Shown here piece after piece: positions 16,440 to 23,744 of a stretch of 42,848 nucleotides of DNA. The first letter of the stretch is position 1; every line of letters begins with the position of its first letter. The stretch spans positions 1 through 42,848 of the forward strand of contig JABDDU010000013.1 in assembly GCA_013287435.1 (NCBI GenBank), given 5' to 3'. A program made the translations under genes and the position numbers. The notes under the pieces were generated by a model that was not told the origin of the DNA, did not search any database, and was given only the letters and a program-made list of their open reading frames with translations. The stretch comes from Verrucomicrobiota bacterium (lineage in GTDB: Bacteria > Pseudomonadota > Gammaproteobacteria > Coxiellales > Coxiellaceae).

Positions 16440-17711
16440 TTAGGAAACAGAAGCCACAAAATGCTGCGTCTTCACCAAAGAAGGTTCTGGATAAACCTCA
16501 AGAAAACGCCCACCATTTTCCATAAAAACTCTATTTCTGCTGACAATGCTTTCAGAAAATCTCCAAGGTAATATCAATGCATATTTTATTGAATACTCGC
16601 ACAATGCTGTTGATGGATAAACGGGTAAATGGTAGCCAGGACTCACCGTATTATGCTTGAGCGGATTATCATCGACCAAAAAATGTATTCGATCGCCAAG
16701 CTCAAATAAGTGCAACAAAGTCGTCACAGAAGTAGATGCACCATAACCCGCGATCACTTCTTTTTGAGCACCCAGATTGTCTAGCAATTGATGACATTTT
16801 GTTTTTGCAGTTTCAAGTCTGTTATAAAATCTTTCATAAGTTTCAATCTGAAATAACTCATCATTTTCTTCAGTTTTTATAAATTCAGAAACCGAGGAAA
16901 ATTCATTATGATTTCCATGGTTTAATTGCACATACATTCTGGCCGACCCCCCTTTGGTTTCGACCAATTCAACGTCGAATAAATGCATATCATGCTTTTT
17001 GAAAAAAATCGATAATGACTTGATGGTAAAATAATTAAGATGTTCATGGTAAATAAAATCAAAAACAGAATTTTTAACCAATGACCCCCAATATCCAGTT
17101 TCGATAACAAAAACGCTATTGCGTCCCATCAATATTTTAACCGTTTCAATAAACCGATCGAGATCATCGATATTTGCAACCACATTACTAGCAGTAATGA
17201 GCGATATTTTCCCATGTTCACTTAAAATACTTTGTGCAGTATTGGCATCAAAAAAGGATTGATAAATTTGCAAATTTTTCTTTTTCGCTATTTCAGCAAC
17301 TATGGATGGCTCAACACCAATAATTTGCATATTCATGTTTCGAAAATGCTCTAACAGAATGCCGTCATTACAACCAATATCAACAACGCAGCTATTCGCA
17401 GGTAAATGCGTTTTTTCAATCAAATGCTTGCAAACTTTCTCGAAGTGCTCTTTTAAACCTGGAGATGACGAGGTTTGATAAATATAGTGATTATCATAAA
17501 TAGACTCCGGCATGATAACGTTTGATAATTGGGCATTTCCGCATTCTTGACACAACATGACTTTCAGCGGAAATTTTTGAAGAGACTGAGCAGCCCTGAT
17601 TTTAGGCAAATAATCATCCTCAAGTGGCGTTGACTTAAGCGATAAAACACACAATAATCCTGTACTATTACACAATCTACATGTCGTGCGTGTATAGAAA
17701 TTTAGCGGCAT
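16440..17711 (-). CDS. Sugar C-methyltransferase (NovU/TylC3-type)
   Basis: SAM-dependent enzyme of 423 residues with the three-part layout of sugar C-3/C-5 methyltransferases. An N-terminal zinc site has C11-x-x-C14 and C54-x-x-C57. A Rossmann methyltransferase domain carries VVDIGCNDG (109-117). A C-terminal domain holds GYGASTSVTTLLHL and LVDDNPLKHN. The YHEHLNYFT motif, which holds the catalytic His in known members, is intact. The family methylates carbon next to the keto group of a dTDP-4-keto-6-deoxy sugar, giving a branched-chain sugar. The ATG at 17711 is preferred over the TTG at 17726, because GAGG precedes it. Its start lies 16 nt after the wbuC stop. Confidence 0.85.
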   Translation of the reverse strand: MPLNFYTRTTCRLCNSTGLLCVLSLKSTPLEDDYLPKIRAAQSLQKFPLKVMLCQECGNAQLSNVIMPESIYDNHYIYQTSSSPGLKEHFEKVCKHLIEKTHLPANSCVVDIGCNDGILLEHFRNMNMQIIGVEPSIVAEIAKKKNLQIYQSFFDANTAQSILSEHGKISLITASNVVANIDDLDRFIETVKILMGRNSVFVIETGYWGSLVKNSVFDFIYHEHLNYFTIKSLSIFFKKHDMHLFDVELVETKGGSARMYVQLNHGNHNEFSSVSEFIKTEENDELFQIETYERFYNRLETAKTKCHQLLDNLGAQKEVIAGYGASTSVTTLLHLFELGDRIHFLVDDNPLKHNTVSPGYHLPVYPSTALCEYSIKYALILPWRFSESIVSRNRVFMENGGRFLEVYPEPSLVKTQHFVASVS

Positions 17712-17726
17712 AAGAACGAACCTCAA

Positions 17727-18248
17727 TCAAAAATTTAAAGCATTTGTAACAAAGGACTTAAATAGTTTTCTTCCATCCACATCATCTTCTATCGGAGACC
17801 AAGGAGCAAAAACAGTATCAGCCTTATTGAACGGACCCGTCGTTGTTTCATGATATAAAACAAAATCACTTTCGGGCACCAAGGTTCGATAGGTATTTTT
17901 TGGGGCACGGAAATAATAGGGTTTTCCAGAATGGAAATCACCCAATGAAAAAATATCAATGATTTTTCCACCATCATCAAACAAATAAAGCTTCAGCATT
18001 CCGGAAACAATATGATACGAAGTGCATTTATTTATCTGCTTATGCGGTCGCATATACACATCTTTTGATAACATCTCAAACATTTCATGCAAGTCGCTTT
18101 CTTTTCTAGAGTGCAAACAAAAACGAGCGCGGTTCCTGCTGCTTTGCATTAATAAACTTTGCAACTGCTCGCTGTCCTGACGTTTTAATAATTTTTGCAA
18201 ACAGCCGAGATAATAAACTTCCGCTGTTTCTTTTTTTAAACACAACAT
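17727..18248 (-). CDS. wbuC: WbuC-family cupin-fold metalloprotein
   Basis: Small cupin-fold protein of the WbuC family, which is found in many O-antigen and capsule loci; the catalytic role is not established. NRARFCLHSRKESDLHEM, then MRPHKQ, then a region YHIVSGMLKLYLFDDGGKII match the family pattern of metal-binding His residues followed by the beta-barrel. The ATG at 18248 (MLCLKKETAEVYY) is preferred because AAGGA lies 11 nt upstream and family members start near this sequence; ATG codons at 18272 and 18278 are alternatives. It stands after a 107-nt gap with a promoter-like sequence, so it may open a separate transcript. Confidence 0.75.
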   Translation of the reverse strand: MLCLKKETAEVYYLGCLQKLLKRQDSEQLQSLLMQSSRNRARFCLHSRKESDLHEMFEMLSKDVYMRPHKQINKCTSYHIVSGMLKLYLFDDGGKIIDIFSLGDFHSGKPYYFRAPKNTYRTLVPESDFVLYHETTTGPFNKADTVFAPWSPIEDDVDGRKLFKSFVTNALNF

Positions 18249-18290
18249 CCAGTCATTTATCCTTAGGAACATGTACAAAATGGCACAATG

Positions 18291-18320
18291 ACTCTACTAA
18301 ACAAGAAGAGCTGTCGTCAA
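18291..18320 (-). promoter_or_regulatory. Candidate sigma-70 promoter for the wbuC group
   Basis: On the leftward strand, TTGACG (18320-18315) and TAGAGT (18296-18291) are separated by 18 bp, 43 nt before the preferred wbuC start. The -35 matches 5 of 6 consensus bases and the -10 matches 4 of 6. It lies in one of the few gaps of the array that exceeds 100 bases. Confidence 0.4.
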
Positions 18321-18330
18321 CCAAAATTTT

Positions 18331-18368
18331 GGATCATTTTTTCAGGATAATTTTTTTACAAATGATCC
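18331..18368. repeat. Inverted repeat between the GNAT gene and wbuC
   Basis: GGATCATTT (18331-18339) pairs perfectly with AAATGATCC (18360-18368) around a 20-nt A+T-rich spacer, adjoining the palindrome CCAAAATTTTGG (18321-18332). It starts 18 nt beyond the GNAT stop. The lack of a G+C stem and of a T-run makes a terminator doubtful; a regulator site just upstream of the wbuC promoter is equally possible. Confidence 0.35.
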
Positions 18369-18385
18369 GTTACAAATCTTGAAAT

Positions 18386-19252
18386 TCACAGCAATATAGC
18401 TTCAGAATACAGAATATCTACCCCAATTTTATCCTTAAATGGATTGCAACATAATATTTTTGGAAACGTAAATTTTTTTGTAATAGATAACAAGAAGTGT
18501 TTTCTATCTAAAAAACGACTATCCACATAGACAGCAGATAACAAACCAAACCGTGTACCAAAAGCGTTTAAAAAATCAATTATATTTTCATTGAATAGTG
18601 CAGTATCACTAATATACAGTATATGAATTTTTTTTACAGGAATTGCGAAATGAATTTGGTGTGTAATTCTATATATTAATACACAATAATCAGTATTGTT
18701 TCCAAACATGATACATTTACAATTATACTTTTTATGATCAGTTATGATACGTTTATTTTCGACATCAAGTTGGTCAAAATCAATTGGTAACTCGCGAACA
18801 TTTGCGCGAGTCTTTCTATAAAATTTTTCGTTTATCGTAGGTATTATCGTGTATTGCTTTTCAATTGGAATAAATCCAATCTTAGTCCAGAGCAGATATG
18901 CTTTGTGAATAGGGTTCAATGCTATCAAAACGATATCGTTCATTTTTTTCACTTCTTTCAAAAACAACGGTGTAAACATTCGATATTCTTTTTTTACAAT
19001 TAAAGAAGTAATATTGCAAAATTTGTAGGTCTGGTTATCTTTATATCGACATGAAAAAATTAATCCCATAAACCCAACGACACCTTCTTGATTTTCTAAA
19101 TGGAATCCACAAAATTTTTCAGCTCCGTCCCAGCAGTAGGTAAAAAGGTGACTCCAATCTTGCTTCGAAAAAGGAGAGTTGAATTCTTGCAGCAAAGGAT
19201 AAATTTTTTCAAAATCATGCAAACTTGATTTTTTAATTTCAATATTTTGCAT
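18386..19252 (-). CDS. GNAT-like acyltransferase
   Basis: About 288 residues. The first ~130 resemble a GNAT N-acetyltransferase: MQNIEIKKSSLHDFEKIYPLL opens the domain, VVGFMGLIF is a core strand, and ITSLIVKKEYRMFTPLFLK sits where the acyl-CoA pyrophosphate loop should be, but a clean Q/R-x-x-G-x-G/A is not visible. ALNPIHKAYLLWTKIGFIPI matches the end of the domain. The C-terminal half is less recognisable. The ATG at 19252 lies just past the KAS III stop (TAA-AT-ATG), so the two are coupled. It could move an acyl group from the neighbouring ACP to an amino sugar. Confidence 0.6.
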   Translation of the reverse strand: MQNIEIKKSSLHDFEKIYPLLQEFNSPFSKQDWSHLFTYCWDGAEKFCGFHLENQEGVVGFMGLIFSCRYKDNQTYKFCNITSLIVKKEYRMFTPLFLKEVKKMNDIVLIALNPIHKAYLLWTKIGFIPIEKQYTIIPTINEKFYRKTRANVRELPIDFDQLDVENKRIITDHKKYNCKCIMFGNNTDYCVLIYRITHQIHFAIPVKKIHILYISDTALFNENIIDFLNAFGTRFGLLSAVYVDSRFLDRKHFLLSITKKFTFPKILCCNPFKDKIGVDILYSEAILL

Positions 19253-19254
19253 AT

Positions 19255-20244
19255 TTAGAAATACTCCATTTGCTGTACTAAACAACCAGCCCAAGAATAT
19301 CCAACACCAAAACCCAACATGATTATTTTATCACCAGATTTAATGATATTTTTTGATAATGCATCTTTAAATGCGATAGGTATGCTTGATGAAACAGTAT
19401 TGCCAAAATTTTCAAGGTCGATATAAAACTTGTTGTTTTGGATATTAAGTTTGTCTCTTAAATGAGAAAGCATATACTCATTTGCTTGGTGAAATATAAA
19501 ATAATCAATTTCATTGATATCTAATTTAGCTTTTTTCAGTAAATTTTCTATCGCTTTCGGAATGGTTTTTATTGTAAATGAAAAAATCTCAGGCCCGTTC
19601 ATAAATAGGTTTTGTAAACTTGACGAGGGAAATCTTGATGCCCCTTCTCGTAAAATAAGATTCTCGCTGCCAGAACCATCTGTTCCAAAAACAAAATGGC
19701 TTAACTCAGTGGTATTATCATGACTTGTATTTAAATTAATGAATGTTGCCGCTGCTGCATCTCCAAATATAGCGCGCGTACTGATGTCATTCTCTCTAAG
19801 ATATTTGCTATAAGTTTCAGCTGTAATTAATAACACATTATTCACTTGTCCCGTTTCGATTAATCCTTTTGCAAGTGATAACCCATAAATATACCCGGAA
19901 CACCCGAGATTAAAATCCAAAGCGCCTGAGCTTGTTGGAATGCCAAGTCTATCTTGTAAAATACATGCAGTTGTTGGTAGAAAATAATCAGGACTCTGTG
20001 TGCACAGCAGTATAAACTCTATTTCTTGTGGAACGCATGCTCCCGATTTAAATAATTTAATGGCTGCTTGGTATGCTAAGTCTGAAGCATTCTCATCGGG
20101 TGCCGCAATATGTCTCAGCCTTATCCCTGTTTTTTTTGTTAGTTTTTCTGCTGTCCAACCTGGAAATTGAGTCGTCAAGCTTTCATTATCTAGAATTTGA
20201 CTTGGTAAATAGTATTCTACAGATTGTATCTTTGCCTTTCTCAT
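19255..20244 (-). CDS. 3-oxoacyl-ACP synthase III-like (KAS III/FabH family)
   Basis: A 329-residue thiolase-fold condensing enzyme. The full KAS III triad is present: C115 in LGCSGYIYGL, H252 in FHQANEYML and N282 in ENFGNTVSS. KAS III enzymes condense an acyl-CoA with malonyl-ACP to give a 3-oxoacyl-ACP. In a sugar locus with a private ACP this suggests a short acyl side chain, comparable to the 3-hydroxybutyryl chemistry of the modified-viosamine locus of Pseudomonas syringae flagellin glycans. Start is ATG 20244 (a GTG lies directly before it). Between it and the ACP gene is a reductase remnant. Confidence 0.87.
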   Translation of the reverse strand: MRKAKIQSVEYYLPSQILDNESLTTQFPGWTAEKLTKKTGIRLRHIAAPDENASDLAYQAAIKLFKSGACVPQEIEFILLCTQSPDYFLPTTACILQDRLGIPTSSGALDFNLGCSGYIYGLSLAKGLIETGQVNNVLLITAETYSKYLRENDISTRAIFGDAAAATFINLNTSHDNTTELSHFVFGTDGSGSENLILREGASRFPSSSLQNLFMNGPEIFSFTIKTIPKAIENLLKKAKLDINEIDYFIFHQANEYMLSHLRDKLNIQNNKFYIDLENFGNTVSSSIPIAFKDALSKNIIKSGDKIIMLGFGVGYSWAGCLVQQMEYF

Positions 20245-20247
20245 CAC

Positions 20248-20307
20248 TTATTCCGCACTTAATGAACGCCCACCATCAATAAGCAAACTGCTGCCTGCAT
20301 AAGTTAT
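20248..20307 (-). pseudogene. 3' remnant of a FabG-like SDR 3-oxoacyl-ACP reductase
   Basis: Reading leftward into the TAA at 20250-20248, the frame gives YAGSSLLIDGGRSLSAE, preceded by T. This is the classic C terminus of FabG-type short-chain reductases (ITG-x-x-L-x-x-DGG-x-x-L). Only about 20 codons survive, with no start. The rest of such a gene (about 230 codons) is missing between here and the ACP stop at 20309. An ACP-reductase-KAS III order followed by an internal deletion explains it best. Confidence 0.65.
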
Positions 20308-20308
20308 A

Positions 20309-20548
20309 CTAAAATGCACTAAAATCTTTGATGCGTACCATCTGAAATAAGTCGAAAATAGTACCTATTTTAATGATTTTATTTGGCTCTGTCTGAATTC
20401 CAAAATCCATATCCAATAATGAAATCAAGCCAAGCATAGACAGAGAATCAAACAACCCAGCGTTGGATAAAGACTCATTGCCGTTAATTGTTCCTAAATC
20501 CAATCCAAGAATTTCATCTAGCATTCTGTAAAATTTCTTCTCGTCCAT
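20309..20548 (-). CDS. Acyl carrier protein
   Basis: 79 residues with the ACP four-helix pattern and the phosphopantetheine attachment serine S35 in LFDSLSML (the DSL signature). It would carry a malonyl or acyl chain for the neighbouring KAS III and a transferase. The start at 20548 follows AAGGG and overlaps the deacetylase gene end by 31 nt. The C terminus (VRIKDFSAF) abuts the reductase remnant, so the last few codons may themselves be products of the deletion junction. Length is normal for an ACP. Confidence 0.85.
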   Translation of the reverse strand: MDEKKFYRMLDEILGLDLGTINGNESLSNAGLFDSLSMLGLISLLDMDFGIQTEPNKIIKIGTIFDLFQMVRIKDFSAF

Positions 20549-21546
20549 ATTTTACCCTTGATATTTTTTTGTATTAGACGTTTAATAAAAAATTCAAAAC
20601 CAGATAATTTCGCATCTATGACATAAGGATCAACGTAATTTGGCAGGCTAAAACGTGTAATGCGATATTCTTTTTTTATGTTTTTCCAATCTGAAAAATC
20701 AGAGATATTCATAAACCCTGCGGTAAAACCATATTCCTCGCATATTTTAGCTGTTTCTTGAGATACTTCATCTTTCCCGCCATAAGGATAACTATACCAA
20801 CTTGAATTGCAATAACGATCAGCGTATTTCTTGGAAAGCGCAAAATCCCTTTTTTGTTGTGTCATTGACATGGTTGATAAAGGTTTATGATCCCAGCTAT
20901 GTGCTGCAATAGTATGTCCGTTTGACGCAAGGTTTATTAAATCTTCTTCGCACATCGCATCAAACCGCAATCGTTTTAGTTCCGGGTCTATTTTTAAATC
21001 TTCAAAAGGATAGGCTTGATCTAGTTCGGTTTCTATGGTATCCCACATTTGAAAATTACCGAGTAATTTGACATAAATATGTGATGCAATACCTTGTCTA
21101 TTACTATCGTTAATTTCATATACCCTATTTAAAATTTTATAAGAACCCATGGGTACATAACTAATCCATTGCATCATTCGATCAACTGTCAAGGTGAATT
21201 GCTCTATCAATAATTTAAATGTAATAAAATAAGTTCCCTTGAGATTGTATTTGTTAAGAATGCTTGCAGAAATTTCAAATTGATTTTTATAACCATCATC
21301 AAACGTTATTAATATTTTTTTCTCTGTGATTGGATGAAACCTTTTTTTAATATGTTCTATTTGTTTTTCAAACACACTTTGCGAATGTGACATACCCAAA
21401 TGCACAGTATTATCAAACAGGTAATCAGGAATAATGTTATGGTAGGTAATCACTATTTGTTTATTACGATTCACCCAATAGAAAAATTTAAAAACACAAA
21501 ATTTAGATAAGGTAAAATAAAATATTTTTAATAATTTTTTCTTCAT
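20518..21546 (-). CDS. Polysaccharide deacetylase family protein (CE4/NodB domain)
   Basis: 342 residues. A hydrophobic N-terminal stretch (about residues 5-24) suggests a membrane anchor or signal. The NodB domain has motif 1 TFDDG (81-85, with catalytic Asp and metal Asp) and motif 2 HSWDH (216-220, the metal His pair in H-S-x-x-H form); SWYSYPYGGKDEVS supplies motif 3. The insert between motifs 1 and 2 is longer than usual. It likely removes an N- or O-acetyl group from a sugar of the polymer or of a lipid-linked intermediate. It overlaps the ACP gene, which hints that deacetylation and re-acylation with another chain are linked steps. Confidence 0.83.
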   Translation of the reverse strand: MKKKLLKIFYFTLSKFCVFKFFYWVNRNKQIVITYHNIIPDYLFDNTVHLGMSHSQSVFEKQIEHIKKRFHPITEKKILITFDDGYKNQFEISASILNKYNLKGTYFITFKLLIEQFTLTVDRMMQWISYVPMGSYKILNRVYEINDSNRQGIASHIYVKLLGNFQMWDTIETELDQAYPFEDLKIDPELKRLRFDAMCEEDLINLASNGHTIAAHSWDHKPLSTMSMTQQKRDFALSKKYADRYCNSSWYSYPYGGKDEVSQETAKICEEYGFTAGFMNISDFSDWKNIKKEYRITRFSLPNYVDPYVIDAKLSGFEFFIKRLIQKNIKGKIWTRRNFTEC

Positions 21547-22844
21547 GAAATTTTCTTTTCTTGAGAATGAGATAAACGCATAATCACCTGCGAATATACA
21601 CTCGGATCAGACGCTAAAATATTTTCTAATAGCATCTGATCTCGTGGCCAAAAAAAAGCTCTCTGCGCAAATGGATAAACACCGCTATACACATGTTTTT
21701 CTAATATTGGATGACAAACGCTAATAGGTATAATACCTATAGACAAAGCAGTATATAACCCCGTGCTATTTAAACCAAGCACAAACATAGGTCGCCAATA
21801 AGACAAAGACTTCTCGAAGTCTTCGATGGGCGGATCCAATGTGATTGGACAAGTGAGTAGTTTCTCAAGCGCAAAAATAGAATCTTCCCGCATTGTCGGT
21901 GAAGGCCGTACAATTATTTTAAAATCTTGCGATACTGCCCAGCAGAGGAAGTGATTAAAATTGTTTTGGGTTTCCGACAAATATGGCTCGAAGGATTGTG
22001 GCGGCAATATTAAAATGCTTTTTTGCAGTCTGCCCGCCAACATTGCGGGCGTCGAAGAAACACGACAAGAAAAAACAGGATGAAATGCACTTTCAAAATA
22101 AATTTTTTCTTCTGGCGCAATCACTAACATTTCATCTGGCTTCAGCATTGGAATGCTCAAGCGAATCAATCCATGCGAGCGATAAATAATTTTTATTTGA
22201 GCGAATCGACAAGCATGTGCCGCAGGATACAGCGCTAAAAAAGTCACCGTTTTCAGCGCATATTTTTTTTGTTGTTGAAAAAATTTTTGGAAAAAAGCAT
22301 ATTCTCCAATATGCAATGCAGCCTGTGTTAAAAAATCCATCGTGGGAATTTGAAGATTTTTGCAAATGATTTTTATTTTTTTACTTAAACCTATCGTGTT
22401 TTTTAAAACACCAAAAATCAAATACCGCAATGCTGGAATTTGAAATTTTTCCAAACCTTCGCTAGACGCAATATTAACATAGGCAATCGATCCTTGAGTT
22501 TCAGACAAGTAGTCGCGCCATATAAATTTTTCTGCATTGGCACCATGGGTCATGAAAATATGATCACAACAAAAATTCTGAATTTTTTTCCCGTGTTGTT
22601 TTTTTTTAACATCATGGTAAATTTTAAAAACTTTGATAAAACCCACCAAAAAAATCATCATCCCCGTACTTCGAAATAGCATTGCAATGCGCACACCTCG
22701 AAAAATAATTTTTGATTTTCTCTGCCATACATACTGCTGTCCAACGGCAACATCGCCAATCAGCTGGTCATTTAAAAACGGCCATAAGGGCGCGATGGTT
22801 TGATTTTGCAAATTCAATGTAAGTTGTGAAATTTTTTCGCGCAC
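21543..22844 (-). CDS. Unrecognised protein, possibly a GT-B glycosyltransferase
   Basis: 433 residues, no family recognised with confidence. It starts with GTG at 22844, preceded by GAGG at 5 nt. An early hydrophobic segment (about residues 50-75, IAMLFRSTGMMIFLVGFIKVF) could hold it to the membrane. The late block FVLGLNSTGLYTALSIGIIPISV looks like the donor site of GT-B enzymes that act on capsules, where a Ser-Thr pair is followed by a short helix. It lies between the sulfotransferase and the deacetylase, overlapping the latter by 4 nt. A capsule-type glycosyl- or glycerophosphotransferase are both possible. Confidence 0.5.
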   Translation of the reverse strand: MREKISQLTLNLQNQTIAPLWPFLNDQLIGDVAVGQQYVWQRKSKIIFRGVRIAMLFRSTGMMIFLVGFIKVFKIYHDVKKKQHGKKIQNFCCDHIFMTHGANAEKFIWRDYLSETQGSIAYVNIASSEGLEKFQIPALRYLIFGVLKNTIGLSKKIKIICKNLQIPTMDFLTQAALHIGEYAFFQKFFQQQKKYALKTVTFLALYPAAHACRFAQIKIIYRSHGLIRLSIPMLKPDEMLVIAPEEKIYFESAFHPVFSCRVSSTPAMLAGRLQKSILILPPQSFEPYLSETQNNFNHFLCWAVSQDFKIIVRPSPTMREDSIFALEKLLTCPITLDPPIEDFEKSLSYWRPMFVLGLNSTGLYTALSIGIIPISVCHPILEKHVYSGVYPFAQRAFFWPRDQMLLENILASDPSVYSQVIMRLSHSQEKKIS

Positions 22845-22862
22845 TAAATCCTCGGTGACGCC

Positions 22863-23744
22863 TTACTCTCTGACGGTTGCGTGCGAATCAAGCAAGTTGA
22901 ATGAGGATTGCGACTCCAAATGATATCCCCAACGTTCCAAATGCTCTCCAAAATACTTTTCAATATGGCGCAGCGCATTGGGCGACAGCACATCCTTATA
23001 ACCTTTCTTTTCAACAAATTGCGCATGATCATGAAAAATATGCTCCGTTGTGCGATATTGTGGTTGTTTTTCGGAAGAAACCTCATATTTCCGTGCGGCT
23101 TTTTCAATCACGTATTGATCAATGTCGACGAGTTTCCACTGTTGAAACAATTTTATAATTTCTTGAACGGGATTATGCAATAAATCCTCATATTTCACGA
23201 TTGGTACGCCAAAATCAGCCAAGGCATCTGGCAGCGACAGCTCAATATCATTCTGCGCACTTTTCAACATTGTCAAAAAATATTTATAATAAAATTCATC
23301 AGCGGAATCAAAATAAGCGGTGGTGTTATTTCGATTCCCTTTTCTTTTAGTGAAGCGATAATAAGAGGCAACCACATCCCTCAGGTCTCGCACAATGCAA
23401 ACAGCGCGAAAAATATTTCTATCAAAACGCTGGGAAGAAAAAGGTTGGTGTGTAAAAGACACCTGGCTTTCAAGACCTGTAATTTCTTGCAACAAATTCA
23501 GCAACCATACATTACCTGATTTTGGAATTCCAAAAATCATGATTTTTTTGTTTTTGTGCTTTTGTATTTCAGGTACCGTTATATTTTTTTGTATGCGAAT
23601 CGTCATACCCGGAAAATCAGTGAACGCCGGAGAACGGCTTGGTAATCGCTCTAAACAAAATCGATACACTCGAAATGAACGTAATCCAAAAACCTCGCAC
23701 ATTTTTTTTATTAAGAGTAAGAAACGCATCTTATAAAAATTCAT
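22863..23744 (-). CDS. PAPS-dependent sulfotransferase
   Basis: 293 residues of the P-loop-like sulfotransferase fold. The 5'-phosphosulfate loop is FGIPKSGNVWLLNLL (PKSGNVW at 74-80) and the 3'-phosphate site is IVRDLRDVVASYY (117-129, Arg and the distal Ser). The rest is like bacterial sulfotransferase domain proteins. It would move sulfate from PAPS to a hydroxyl or amine of the glycan and release PAP. The matching PAPS synthase and CysQ genes lie in this window at 2773-5305. The ATG at 23744 overlaps the LIC12162-like gene stop as ATGA. N-glycan, lipid or polymer acceptor cannot be told from sequence. Confidence 0.87.
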   Translation of the reverse strand: MNFYKMRFLLLIKKMCEVFGLRSFRVYRFCLERLPSRSPAFTDFPGMTIRIQKNITVPEIQKHKNKKIMIFGIPKSGNVWLLNLLQEITGLESQVSFTHQPFSSQRFDRNIFRAVCIVRDLRDVVASYYRFTKRKGNRNNTTAYFDSADEFYYKYFLTMLKSAQNDIELSLPDALADFGVPIVKYEDLLHNPVQEIIKLFQQWKLVDIDQYVIEKAARKYEVSSEKQPQYRTTEHIFHDHAQFVEKKGYKDVLSPNALRHIEKYFGEHLERWGYHLESQSSFNLLDSHATVRE

